NCBI GenBank assembly: GCA_963920665.1
Contig: OY987263.1
Location: forward strand, 28,322,547 to 28,386,546
DNA from: Straminergon stramineum
Taxonomy: Eukaryota; Streptophyta; Bryopsida; Hypnales; Calliergonaceae
Length of the DNA: 64,000 nt
Reading direction: 5' to 3'
In this document: in pieces, positions 26,601 to 38,738 of the stretch
How positions within the stretch are numbered: position 1 is the first letter of the stretch
How the letters are laid out: each line of letters starts with the position of its first letter
The notes under the pieces: model-generated
Seen by the model: the letters and a program-made list of their open reading frames with translations, nothing else
What the model was told of the DNA's origin: nothing
The model's database searches: none
Program-made: the position numbers and the translations under genes

Positions 26601-29600
26601 GCGACATCCTTGTGGTATCTTCATATATAATGGTGCATAGATTGCTGTGTTATATTATCGTGTTTCTGTCTGTCTATTGGCTAAGTTTTTTTGGTTTTAT
26701 ACGTAAGAGAATCGATCGTTGACTGTGTGATTTGTGGTGCAGTTTAGCCCACCTGTTTTTGAAACTTGCTAAGTGTCAGAAACTGGCACATACCAGCATT
26801 AGCCAAATTCTTCAATATAGATTGTTTATCGTGCTGTATTTTTTGCAACAGGCACTATCTGGAGTAGACGCAGATCTCAAAAGTAAAGGCCTTTCCGCTA
26901 ATGTGGCGTTGCAATCAGCCCTCGACACACAATTTCTTCTGCAGATTGGTGTTTTCACTGCAGTGCCGATGATCATGAACTTTCTTCTAGAAGAAGGAAT
27001 ATTGAAAGTAAGAGAGTAATCCATTCTTTGATCTCGAGGATGATTTCCCCCTGACTAATGACAACGTGCGTTTCACGTCACATATATTCCTTGGTGCTGG
27101 ACTGAAATACCATCTGCAAGTTTAGAACGTCCAGCATTCAGCGATGACGACCACTAAGGCTTGGGCTAGCTAAAAACTGGAACCGATTTGGCTTACGAAT
27201 TTGTAGTTTTTGTCATCCTTGCTCCTATGTCATATTTATCAATCGCTTTTGAGTGCTGAATTTTGTATTCATTCCTATTTTTGACGTTTTCTGTTCATTG
27301 GGACTGCAGGCAATCATAAGCTTTTGTACGATGCAGCTTCAATTAAGTTCGGTCTTCTTTACCTTCTCACTTGGAACACGAACACACTACTTTGGCCGCA
27401 CCATTCTCCATGGAGGTGCCAAGGTAAAATGTCTGCCCCTCTGCAATGCAATCGGGATAAATTTTAACCAATAGTGGTTGGGTCACCCATGATTTGCGGC
27501 ATCAAACAAGTTTAATGTAAAAATTCTTACTTACTGGAGATTTTCTTTTTCTCGTGTGTTGTTTGTCCGAAACTACTTGATTTTCTATGTGGGAGTTAGG
27601 ACACATGTACTCAATTTGTTTATATTTAAAAGTTCGACGTGGAGGAACCCGACAGGGCTGCATTCGCTATTGTGCCCATCTTCTACATGAAATTTGCGGG
27701 GATATTACACCTGCAACTTGATATGTTGATGCATCCCCAGTTCGTGTGATTCGGTTGATTTGGTGTTCATGCAGTATGCGAGTACTGGGAGAGGGTTTGT
27801 TGTTGCACATATTCCATTTGCTGAAAATTATCGGATGTACTCCCGGAGCCACTTTGTGAAAGCGTAAGATTTTCTTTAATAAGAGTAACTTCGCGCATCG
27901 ACCTTCATTTCTTTTATATTATTTAGGGTTTGGGATTTTTCGAGTGCAGTGGCGTTGGCTTCAGTGTATAGCTAACTTTGTTGCTCATGCAGTCTGGAGA
28001 TTATGCTGCTGCTCATCGTATATCTTGCATATGGGGCTCCAGAGCGTACAACGTTCACCTACATCCTGCTTACCTTCAGTAGTTGGTTTCTTGCCGTCTC
28101 ATGGTTATGGGCTCCTTTCATATTTAATCCTTCAGGATTTGAGTGGCAAAAGTGAGTAAATCATACATCTGTATCTTTACTGAGTTCTTTATTTCTTTCG
28201 CATTCTGCTTTCTATTACTTATATTGTTCTCCTTTTCGGCTTACAATCTCTCACCTTCATCCAGGACTGTGTCTGACTTTGAAGACTGGACAAACTGGTT
28301 GTTCCACAAAGGAGGCATCGGTGAGAAAGGCGTAAAAAGTTGGGAAGTCTGGTGGGAGGAAGAGCAAGAACACATATGTACTACCAGAGGGCGATTTTGG
28401 GAGATCGTACTGAGCTTACGGTTCTTTCTAGTCCAGTACGGTGTTGTGTATGCGCTTAACGTCGTTGGCCATGACAGAAATTTCCGGGTTGGTAGTTTGT
28501 CCTCTCTTCTGTTATCTTCCTCATTGTTTGAACCTTTTAATATATGATGTCTGGTGTATTCGAACTCCGAGATCATTGCTGTACTACTTGGCATACCTAT
28601 GGTTTCTGCCTCTGCCTTACAGTTTCAGAATCCTTTTGTTGCTGTGTTTTCTGCAGGTCTATGGATTCTCCTGGTGTGTGCTAGCGGGTATTGTCCTCAC
28701 GTTCAAGGTGAATATTATTCAATATTCGCTTCCTTAACCCTTTCATGCCCAAATCCTTTTTTGAGGTTTTGCATATTTTCGCGATGTCTTTGTACAGAAG
28801 TATTGTTTACCTCAATTAATTCAATTGGTCATAAAGGAAGGTTGTCCTTTAAAGATTCATTTATTACTTTGGATGAATGAGAATTTATTTGGACAAACAC
28901 CAACCTGAAAGACTCTATTTATCATCCAGAGTGCTTAGGAGTTTAATACCTTAGCTCTTCATGGATATTGCTTGGCGAAGCAATTAGTACAAAATGATTG
29001 AGATGTAGATAAACACTAGTTTTTTTATGTCATTTAGTTATTAATTTATGCTTTCCTTCTTTTATCTTGTCGTTGGCAGGTGTTTTCTGTCAATCAGAAA
29101 TCGTCAGCCAACTTTCAGCTCATACTACGACTCTTTCAAATGATTGTGTTTTTGGCCTTAATCGGCGGCGTAGTTGTGGCTGTGGCTATTACAAATCTCA
29201 CAATTGGCGATGTATTTGCAAGTGCTTTGTCCCTTATCCCTACGGGCTGGGGACTACTGTCTGTGAGTCTCTCCTCATTCTTACCCACCCTCTTGTTAGT
29301 ACGTCTAGAGTTTTTTTTGTCATGAAGAGTGACTTGTTAAAATCTGAAATTCAAGTGAAGAAATTCAGGGCCATTCAAGCAGAATGTAGAAGTGTTGAGG
29401 CTAAACCAACCTCATATTTTTGTTTGTCTGACTTTGTGACTCAGATCGCCATTGCATTACGGCCAGCGGTGAAGAAAATCCGTATGTGGAAGTCGGTTCG
29501 AGCCATCGCAAGACTGTATGAAGCGTTCATGGGAGCCATCGTGTTCATTCCCATTGCACTGCTCTCCTGGTTTCCTTTCGTCTCCACCTTCCAGACGCGC

Positions 29601-29681
29601 CTCGTCTTCAACCAGGCTTTCAGTCGGGGACTGGAAATCTCTACACTTTTATCTGGCAACAATCCCAACAAGGATATGTAA
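11674..29681 (+). CDS. Callose synthase (1,3-beta-glucan synthase), GSL8/GSL10 type
   Basis: A plasma-membrane enzyme making callose from UDP-glucose. The 48 exons keep phase throughout and encode 1982 residues (family about 1900): 11674-11905,12685-12782,12940-13076,13560-13683,14020-14130,14311-14439,14776-14889,15134-15228,15501-15627,16087-16218,16559-16732,16884-17021,17348-17450,17925-18048,18232-18421,18535-18587,18934-18994,19101-19182,19344-19393,19679-19765,20046-20128,20261-20371,20575-20680,20868-21037,21381-21507,21703-21836,21943-22018,22240-22400,22612-22721,23006-23209,23424-23492,23620-23812,24183-24297,24658-24777,24971-25092,25269-25352,25603-25715,25921-25973,26082-26258,26452-26499,26852-27007,27310-27423,27775-27863,27993-28151,28265-28487,28657-28707,29080-29262,29445-29681. 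The FKS1-type domain spans about residues 315-490 (LIWGEASNVRFLPEC). Membrane segments lie at about 490-790 and 1540-1982. The glucan synthase core starts near 1110 and has RGQTLART (about 1207), HYGHPDVFDR (about 1453) and GKGRDVGLNQ (about 1506). The many-exon structure and sequence resemble Arabidopsis GSL8/GSL10 rather than the few-exon GSLs. It appears intact. Confidence 0.95.
24403..24617. mobile_element. MITE with long TIRs and TTAA target duplication, in callose synthase intron 33
   Basis: Inverted arms of about 70 bp start with GGTAG and contain 'acccaataccacccaa.tgtagg.ccctcattga'. The element occupies 24407-24613 and is flanked by TTAA at 24403-24406 and 24614-24617. It has no coding capacity. 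TTAA duplication is typical of piggyBac-like transposition. The element lies between exons 33 and 34 and does not touch either splice site. Confidence 0.8.
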
Positions 29682-30890
29682 CTTAGCATTTGTATTCTGC
29701 TTGCCCCCTAGATACTGAAACTAGGTACTGGAGAATTAATCTTTCCATCGTGTTATATTGTGAATTGGGGGTGAGGGGTTTTTCCAAACTGTTTAACCCC
29801 TCAATGAATTTGACTATGTTTTCACCAAAAACGCTCCCAAACTGCCATTTCTAATACAAGTACCAAATTTTAGGAAAAAAACATTTTTGGGCACATGTTA
29901 CTGTAGGACCATATAAGGTAAAACAGCTCATTATGGACCAAATGGGAGTTTTGCCCGCTTGTCATTTCTGAAATTTTCTACCTTGTTCTTCTAGGGAAAG
30001 TGAATTGGTAGAAATGGCGATAGCATTTGAAACTATATTCTTTTGACAAAGTGTGAATTTGTTATGAATTTTTGAATTTTTCAGCTCATCACAGCCTAAA
30101 AGAGTCTGTAGACTACCTCCAAACCAACAAAAAACTGATCCATAACACTCATCTTACTCACCTATTGTTGTCACAATATTTTCTAATACAAAAGACCTAA
30201 AAAAGGCACTTCCTACAATGAACTAACACTAAAAAACTGAAAGTTCCTATTGCGGTCACTAATTACTCCATTCTAGTTAGCTAAGACATTGAATGTGGCC
30301 CAAATCTCAATAACTAAAAAAACCTTGTAGTGGGGTCATTCTTAGGAGTCCTCAATGGGTAAAAGGTTTGTAATGGGTTGTTCTACCTTATTACATTGGT
30401 TTGAGAAGATGAGAAGATATGAAAAAAAATTCAGAAATTTCTAGATATGAGTGTTTGAATGGACAAAAATCCTTTGGGGGGCCCTATGAAAAAATGAGCA
30501 GTTGCATTTCACAAGGTTACATTTCTAAGAAAAAATTTCCTAAATGGTGGTGCTTTTTTGGATTCATTTTTCAAGGCAAGTTCTCTACATGCTTAAAAAA
30601 ATTCTAATCATTTTGAATTGTACAACATATGGGAAAAAAATAGTAACTAGAAAGAACTAGAGAATGATTCAAATTACTAAATTGTTAAGAATTTAATTAT
30701 GGAACTGAAAAATGCCAATCTGAATTGTTGTAATGTTGTAATTAACAATCTACATCCTATAATTTTCTTTTTTTCCCAAAATATTGAAAATTGAATTAAA
30801 TAAAGGATTTCAAAGTTTCTTTTACAGTAGAGAATCCATAATTGCCCAGAAACTAATACTCCTTACAACTTTCATCTTGTGAATCAAATA
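29682..30890. other. Callose synthase 3' flank, then AT-rich intergenic DNA
   Basis: The 3' UTR should lie in the first few hundred bases. 'gtttaacccctcaatga' near 29790 resembles the end motif of the local repeat family. It may be the left end of an element whose right end is near 31203. No gene was seen. Confidence 0.4.
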
Positions 30891-31203
30891 GAATGATTCA
30901 AAGCTTTCCACTTATATAAAAATCTAGATAACCAATTTCAAATTTTTATTTCTTAAAAAATTGATTTTTTAAGAATTTTTTTTTGAATTGTCCAAGCTGC
31001 CTGCCTTGCAATGAAAATGACATATCATACTATAACTTTTGAACCATGTAATCACAAGTTATGAAAATTGTTGGGCCTTAAAGCTACTCCTCACGCACAT
31101 ATGTGAAAATTTCAACGAAAAAGAATAAAAACTCCGTTCGTAGTGTGCTACCCAAAATTGCTATGTTGCCAAAAAACACAATTTGGGCATTTAGGAGTTA
31201 ACC
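30891..31203 (+). repeat. Dispersed repeat copy (partner at 61361-61674)
   Basis: This copy aligns over its whole length, in the same orientation, with 61361-61674. Shared blocks include 'gaatgattcaaagctt.cca', 'cttaaaaaattgatttttta', 'taacttttgaaccatgtaatca' and 'ttgctatgttgccaaaaaac', ending in '.ttaggagttaa' or 'ctttaggggttaaa'. Non-coding. Confidence 0.65.
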
Positions 31204-31546
31204 CATTGATTTGAGCATTTTTTTTCTGTTGCTTTTGAGCAAAAATGCCTCAAAAGTCAAAACAACACATATTGAAATCAATGTGGAGTGGGACATATTT
31301 GAAATCTCTTTTGCAACATGCAACTTGTATCATTTCTTTACTTTACTAAAATGCTTTTTTTCTTACCAAATTTTAGAAAACAAGAGAAACTTTTAACTAC
31401 AAGCTTGTTTCTTTTGCATAGTAACTTCATGGAGAGCTAGAACTACCCTCTAGATTAAAGTTTCAAAATATACAGTCAAAAATTGCTCATAGGAACTAGC
31501 TAAAATATGTGAAATAACTCAGTTTCAATGAACAAAATGCTGCAGG

Positions 31547-32693
31547 GGTTTAACCGCTAAAGAATTGAGGCACATTTTGGGTACAAAAGAAAAAAAAGAG
31601 TTTTTTTCAAAATTCAACTGTAAAAATTTGTACTATATTGCTATGGGAATTTTAAAAAAATTTAGAAACTTTGACCACACAAATTGAAAGATTATAATGT
31701 ATGAAGTTAGAAGAAAAAGTTCTTTTTTACCTTATCCAATAGGACCAACAGACTTTAATTCCTCCTAGAGTGAGATTTATACACTACACATGGTTATTTT
31801 TTGGGACATTTGCATCTTCTATCATATAAATTACATACCTACCAAATTTCAAAATTATAGAAGGAGTTTTGCACATTCTATTTGGGCTGCACCAAAAGTT
31901 TAGGGCAACATAACTTTTGATCTCGACACATAATCGGAAAAAAGAATTTATTTCCACTTAGGGGGTATGTGTTCACACCTTGCATCAAAATTTGAAGAAC
32001 ATCCCATAAAAAATGTATTCATATGTACCTACTCAAAATCACCTACATAGGTTCAATGGTTATTTTGGTCCTCTAGGGGTTAAAAAATTTAATTCACATC
32101 TTTATTGACCCCTAAAGGACCGAATGACCATTGAATATTCTCAGCTAATCTCAAGTAGGTGCGTATGAAGTCATTTTATAATGGATGTTCTTCAAACTTT
32201 GATACAAGGTGTGAACATATTCCCCCGTGAGTGAGAATGAAATTTTTTTTCAAATCGGTTGCCCAGATCAAAAGTTATATTGCCCTAAACTTTTCAGGCA
32301 ACTTGAGCAGCTTCGGGCAACATGTGCAAAACACCTCTTCTACTTTTGAAATTTGGTAGGAACTTACATGATACAAGATCCAAACGTCAAAAAAAATAAC
32401 CATGTGTAGTGTAAAAATCTCACTTTAGGAGGAGTTAAAGGTTGTTGGCCCTACCGAGCAAGGCTGAAAAAAAGTTTTTTCTCCTAACTTCAAACATTAT
32501 AATCTTTCAATCCATATGGTCAAAGCTTCTAAAATTTTTTCCACACATTCCGACAATAGTCTAGTACAAATTTGTATGGTTGAATTTGAATAAAACCTAT
32601 TTTTTCTCATTTTTTTCTCACTGCCCTAGAAAGTAGCAGTTTTTCACAATTTCTACCTAAAATATGCCTCGGTCCTTTCGGGGTTAAACATAT
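31547..32693. repeat. Large foldback: two inverted copies of a ~550-bp repeat
   Basis: Arms at about 31547-32085 and 32102-32693 are reverse complements of each other, with a spacer of under 20 bases. Paired landmarks are 'cttgcatcaaaatttgaagaacatccc' with 'ggatgttcttcaaactttgatacaagg', and 'acctaccaaatttcaaaa' with 'cttttgaaatttggtagg'. Inner ends carry 'ggtcctctaggggtta' and 'gacccctaaaggacc'; outer ends carry similar motifs. The right arm also matches 7000-7385. It looks like two copies of one element in head-to-head insertion, or a true foldback element. Confidence 0.65.
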
Positions 32694-32789
32694 GGTAACA
32701 TTCTCCAATTCATTACCAAGTTGGTCCAAATAGATTTGTGGCAAGATATTTTTGATCAATTTTGATTTGAATACCCCTTAAATCTTATT

Positions 32790-33115
32790 TATTGTGAGGA
32801 TGGGATGGATTTTGGATAGGCTCCTACAATCTCAATTTTTGTTTTGATTTTCTAAATTTTTTTATAGGATAGAAAAGTGCATTGGATTTTTGGGAATATA
32901 ATTTTTATTGCAATTGATGCCTAGGAAAAATTATGCCACAATAACCTCAAAACTGCTAACCCTAACAACAAAAAAATCCACAATATTTGAAATAAAAATT
33001 TTCAAAATTTTTTTCTCATAGATTACATTTTTGTCTACTTGGAGAGCTTTGATTCATTCCATTTGGACTAGTGATGTGAAAGTTATGAAGCTTCTTCTTC
33101 TATAGGCAATTATAG
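32790..33115 (-). repeat. Dispersed repeat copy (partner at 62665-62965, opposite strand)
   Basis: The reverse complement matches 62665-62965. Shared blocks are 'ataactttcac', 'ccaaatggaatgaat.aaagct', 'aatctatgagaaa.aaattttt', 'cctaggcat' and 'ttgagattgtaggagcctgcccaaaatcca'. Non-coding, diverged. Confidence 0.6.
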
Positions 33116-34261
33116 TATTTTCTTGAGAAAATGACATATTGAATACATATTTTAATTCAATTTTCACATCTTTTTTGAGAAAGTAACAACTTGAATTCAT
33201 TTCTTAACCCAATTTTCCAATTATCAAATATTGAAGGGTCCACATGGTTTACTATGTGTGCTAGAACAATCTCACTATTGGGATTAGTGGATTTCAATTC
33301 CATCTCAAAGCTTTTAATGATTTATTTTTCCTTCAATCTTATATGAATTCTAGTAAAAAAATTTAAAGAATGAAAATTGAGTATTTAAATTTTTTTTTTT
33401 CTAGAGTGTGAATTCAAATCTTCAATTTACCCTATATATTCTATTTGGTGAATAATGGCTATAGTTACTTGTTAAGGTAAGTATAGACTCTTCACCCAAT
33501 TGCCTCCATATCTTTAGATGTGTCCAACATTTAAGGAGCTTAAATGTTGAATAAATGTAGACAGAGAAGCAATTGGGTTAAGGGTCCATAAGGGATATAC
33601 TATACTTGGTGGTTAGTGTTGACAAAATATAATTCTAATAATGAATGCTAAAATTTTCAGAAAATAATTATGAAATAAAAAAATTATTTTCTATAGACAA
33701 AAATTAAGTATGATATAATATTGACATAATATTCATAATTTTGGGTATAATAAAAGAAATATTCATTAAATGTTGAACTTTCCATCTAGATATGAAATAT
33801 ACCTTAGCATTTATGGCATGTATGGTCACTATCTTGAAATGTTTTGCATTCATTTCATGTGACAATTTTGGGTGCACATATGTTATAGTATGGCATCTTT
33901 TAACTTGAACCCCTTCCAATGAAACGAGTGATATTACAAAAACTTGCACAATTTTTTTTTATGAATTTGAAGTAGGTAGGAAAGTACTACTAGCCCATTG
34001 TCCTACACACCTCTATCTAGAACAATGTATGGTTCACTATTACCAATGCATACTCTCTTGATGTCAAGACATAAGTGTACTTAAAGTAGGACTTGCATAT
34101 TGTTCTTATTGAACTCAAACCTCCTCTTTGTTCATCCATGTAAGCGAGTAGGAAAAAGACAAGAAATGACTTCTTAGACAACTACGTTTGTAGTTGTTTA
34201 GGACAATTTGATGAAAATACAATTGCAACAATGTTTGGGGGTCTAGTCATTGTGGACCTAT
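33116..34261. other. AT-rich intergenic DNA, nothing recognised
   Basis: No coding frame, RNA gene or element end was recognised in this stretch. Confidence 0.5.
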
Positions 34262-34511
34262 CATTTAGGGTTGGGGTGGATTGACCCCTCCCTTGTCTCC
34301 CTTAGTCAATCCAAGGGTGCATGTAAAAAAAAGACCCCCTATTTTGTGCTTCATTAATTTATCTCCTATAACTCACCTAGCTAATTTGGGGCCTCTAATT
34401 GCAAATATGAATTCTAAATTTGCAAGTTTTTCCATGTGTGACAAATAGAAAATTTCAGGTTTTTTCCTTGGGGACAAGCAAGGGGGTCAATCCACCTTGG
34501 CTTCATTTAGG
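34262..34511. mobile_element. MITE with 8-bp target duplication
   Basis: The element 34270-34503 (234 bp) is flanked by identical CATTTAGG at 34262-34269 and 34504-34511. Its imperfect terminal inverted repeats share 'ggtggattgacccc' and 'cttg(t)c(c)cc'. There is no open frame. The 8-bp duplication is typical of hAT-type transposition; the TIR tips do not match the usual hAT start, so the superfamily is uncertain. Confidence 0.7.
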
Positions 34512-35424
34512 ACATTGGAGTTGAAAAGGACATATGAATTGTTTTATCATCACTTTGCTCACTTGGAAGTTCATCAATGTGAGGTGCACATGTGGATGTT
34601 GACCTCTTCATGCCAAATGAGTCAACAAGACTAGTCAATGTTTTAAAAGTGAATTTGCCCTCCAAGGTGGCAAGCAAAATTTTCTTTGTGCTTGAAGTTG
34701 CCAACTACTTTGCATCTATCGTTAGAATAAAAATAAGCCCTCAAAGGAGTTGCTCCCCTTTGGAAAGTTCCCTTCAATGGAACTGACAGCCCCTTTAAGG
34801 AACAATGGCCACTATTCATCATCAATGATAAGTAGTGATACAATAAAAAAAACTATGAAAAAATGATTAAAATATTTAAGAATCGGAAAAATATTATACA
34901 AAAATTGAAAAAAATTGAAAATTTGGAAAACATTAAAAGAATAATTATAAAAATTATATGAAAATAATATTATCAAAAATAGAAGTTTGAGTTGGTCTAA
35001 CTAATGCCACATTGACTCTCAAAATTCTATAATTTTGAATTTATTTTAATAATAATATTGAAATATTTTTCAATATTTTTTAAATCCTTAAATTGATTTT
35101 TTTTGTGCTTTATACTCCTTGTAGTTTGATGGCCAAAAAAACAATAACCATTTTTAAATTTTTTTCGAGCCAAAGTTCCCTACTCATTATTCCTTGGTGT
35201 TCGGGACTCACAATCCCTTTGAGGGCTCATATTTTTCCTAATGTGAATACAATTGTAAGTAGGTTCATTTATAAAATTATGCCATGTATCAATTTAATAT
35301 AGGGTCCTTAGCCAAAAATTCAACCACTATTTTTTTCATTTTAAGGCTATTATTCACATCAATAATCACTTCTTTTTATGTGGTTGCAATGTAGTTATTT
35401 TGAAGTCGTAAGATAGTTATAAAG

Positions 35425-35862
35425 TACTCCCTTCGTCCCAAAATGATCTTCATGTTAGACAAAATGTTCTAGATTAAGCTTGAAAATAATTAATTTTCAA
35501 ATCCATTTTGACTTGCAAATAGAGTTCAATATTCACCTATTGTCATAGAAATTTGAGTTTTGGATCAAATTTCAAAAAGTAATTTTGTGATGCGAAAAAG
35601 TGTGCTTAGGAAGGGAATCAAACTCTAGGTTTTGATTGGAAGTGGGATGGGACCAATTTCGAAGAGAGATGGGGCAAACTTAGACAATGCATAAAATGAA
35701 TTGTCAATATGTAGTAAAGTGTTCTAGCCAAACTATAGTAAAAGACTCTACAATTCCCAAGACTTTATTTTTGGGCCCTTCCTCCCACTCTCCCACTATG
35801 AAGATCTTTTTGGGACAACATATCTATGCCAAGAGGAAGATCATAATGGGACAGAGGGAGTA
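35425..35862. mobile_element. Stowaway-like MITE
   Basis: Terminal inverted repeats CTCCCTTCGTCCCAAAATG at 35427 and its near reverse complement ending at 35860 are flanked by TA (35425-35426, 35861-35862). The tip matches the plant Stowaway consensus CTCCCTCCGT, a Tc1/mariner-derived family with TA duplications. The element is 434 bp without a transposase. A second inner inverted copy of the tip motif occurs near 35800. Confidence 0.75.
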
Positions 35863-37584
35863 GTGGTCTTGAAGTTTCTCAATTGTTGATTTATAAGAAA
35901 TTTAATCTTTATTTTGATGAATACATCCCCAAAATATGTAGTCAAACAAAAGTTGTTCCTCAATTTTATTACACGCTTTGCTAGTTGTAGTTCAGATGTA
36001 GATTGATTCTATAGCAAGTATGTCTATGAGACAAATGATTGGCATACAACTAAACCAAAACTACATTAAAATCATGACTTTTATGGGTAATATACTCCAT
36101 GTAGTTCCAAAATCCAATCTATGAAGTTCGAGTTGGAGGTTCACTTGTAGATAAAGTGACCATCTAACTTCCTATCACACAACAAGTCTAACTATGCTAA
36201 CCATATTGCTTATTGCCTCCTTTTGAACCTTGTCCTATAGAAATTGCATATACCCAATCACCAATAAAAAAAATGAATACTTTTCTAAACAACCAAAGTT
36301 AAAAACTTATTGCAATAAAAATGTAGAAATAGTTTTCAAAATAAGCTAAGTAACTTATAATGTCTTAACTTCAAGTTTGGGCCTCCAAACAAGAGTGGTA
36401 TATCTAATGAAATTGAAGAAGTTGAATGGAAGATATATCTAAAGAAATGAAATTCACAACCTTGTAATAGCAAAGAAAACATCAAGAGAGGAAAATGATT
36501 GACTATAAAAATCACAATAAACAAGGAGGAAAATGACAAAGGTACATAGGAAGAAAAAAAAGTAGGAGGAAACAAGAGGCAGGAGACAAGAAAAGAAGTG
36601 TTGCTCTATCTAGATGCATTTGGAGGTGGTGACCTTAGAAGGGAGGTGGCTAGGATTTATTAGAGTTTTAACCCTAAATTCGAGGTTGCTATGTCACAAA
36701 GTCTTCATTACTACTCTATGATTAATCTACAATTGATAAATAAATAACCTTCAACCACTAAATGATTAATCTTCAACTTCTCATTGACTATCTACAATGA
36801 CATTTACATTTGTCACACTTGGCATCAACAAAACACACTGAAGACCCCAAATGGAGATTCTTCACTCATACTATAAACTTGCAATATGTACCTAATACCT
36901 TCCTATACATTTGACAAAACAAAGACAACTAATTACATACTAGTATAATTGATGGCTCGTGTGCATCACAATCCTTGTTGTATACATCCATTGCAAAAAA
37001 TTTGGACTTTCCAAAAGGCCATTTGACTATCTAGCACTACAAATAAAGAAAATTTAAAAATAAATTTTTTAATACATTTTGTATATATATATATATATAA
37101 TTTTTAAATTTTTTTAAAGAAAAAAAAATAATGAAAATTTAAATATCACAATCTAATGTGGCACTTTCAAGAGGCAAATTCATGGTACATGATTTTAAAA
37201 TATTTCTTACATTAAGATTTTTAATTATTTTTCTCTAATATTTTTTTTCATTTTCAATTTTTGGAGTATTTTCATTGTTGGCCAAAGTCAAACATTTCTT
37301 TGGAGAGTCCATATTTTCTCTAATGCATACATATTTTTAACACTCCAACCAAAACTTAAACCATTTTCCCATATATTTAAACCTACCACACAATATTACA
37401 CTAACCCAAAATATTTACAAACTGCAAACACTTAGACCAAAAATCCTCAATCCCATTCTTTGAGCTGCACTTGATATATTCAAAACGAAATTCATGGAAG
37501 CCGACACACACACTATTTCAACACTCAGTCACTATCTTACTATGATAAAAACACTCTACTAAAAAACAATGGAATGAAATCACA
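35863..37584. other. AT-rich intergenic DNA with a short TA microsatellite
   Basis: No gene was recognised. A (TA)n run of about 9 units lies at 37082-37100. Confidence 0.5.
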
Positions 37585-37611
37585 TATGCCATATTTAACT
37601 ACTTTTGGACT
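37585..37611 (+). repeat. Left terminal inverted repeat of the 22.9-kb element
   Basis: The 27 bp are the exact reverse complement of 60424-60450 and of 60250-60276. Immediately inside is a small hairpin (TTTTGGACT ... AGTCCAAAA). Confidence 0.85.
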
Positions 37612-38738
37612 ATTGAAAGTCCAAAATTAAGAAAACGCAGAAATCTCCTGATGCATGGTGTGAGGCATTACAACGGGAGATTTCCAGATACTGTGAAGTT
37701 AATTTCTGTAAGTGTGTTGCACGGCTCCCAATAGGTCAATTGAATCACATGAATGTGCATCTTAGGAAATACATTAACTGTGAATGATGAAGTAAATAGG
37801 GCTCACATGGATTCATTTTAGGCAATACATCAGGAGATATCCAAATACACAGAAGTTTAGGTTTCCTTGAGGGTGGTGCCAGGCCCCATACGCACACGAA
37901 CATACATGTTAGGGAAGATTGAAACTCTGAATGATGAAGTAATTGCTACCACTTGGAATGGAGTTGGGGAGTAAGTTACCTAGAAATCTCCTGATGGAGT
38001 GCAAGCCTTGTAAGGCTAGCATGATCATTTTGTATACCAGAACATTGTGGTCTTATGCATCTTATGCCCTCCTAAAGTATTCCGGGCATGAACAATGAAT
38101 GTAAAAACTTGGCCTCAATTGATATTAACAAAGTCATTCGAAACATAAACATTTGAAAGCAGAGAGGTAGAAGATTCCAAAGAATGACAAGACCAAGTCA
38201 TATGAAATGTAATAGAACGAATGAAAATGAATATTGGAAATAGTAACTTACAATGCAAGAAAGAAGGAAATTGTCTTGCAACATCTTAATAATCGCTTAA
38301 GAGATCAAGTACAAGAAAATATTGAAAAGCAAAGCCAATGGAGTGCCAGTACCTGCTATGACTAAAAAATGGGATTTGGAGGTTGCACTGAAGGAATAAA
38401 AAGAACACATTCCGGTCTTCATGAATAAAGTGAAAGCATTCACAGCACAGAAGATTTCACAAGAACTAGTGGTCCCTAACTAAACCTTGAAAGACAAGAA
38501 ACCATATGTGGACACGCAGGCTCCTACTTTCGCGCCGGTCAGAAAGAAACATCGGGAGATCTCCTAATGGCCCTGCCAATACAACGTCGAGCAAAATGAA
38601 GCATCGGGAGATCAACTGATAGCTGTGCCACTATGTGGACAAGAAAAACAAAGCATTGGGAGATCTCCCGAAAGGCTTGCCACAGTTACGAATTGGGAGA
38701 TCTCCTAATAGCTGTAAAGATCAGCACACAATAGTCGA
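37612..38738. repeat. Left subterminal region with degenerate palindromes
   Basis: Degenerate forms of the element's palindrome occur near 37641, 37672, 37830 and 37985. Better copies occur near 38552, 38602, 38656 and 38694, just after the leftward gene's stop codon. Such clusters near transposon ends often serve as transposase binding sites; that role is inferred. Confidence 0.6.
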
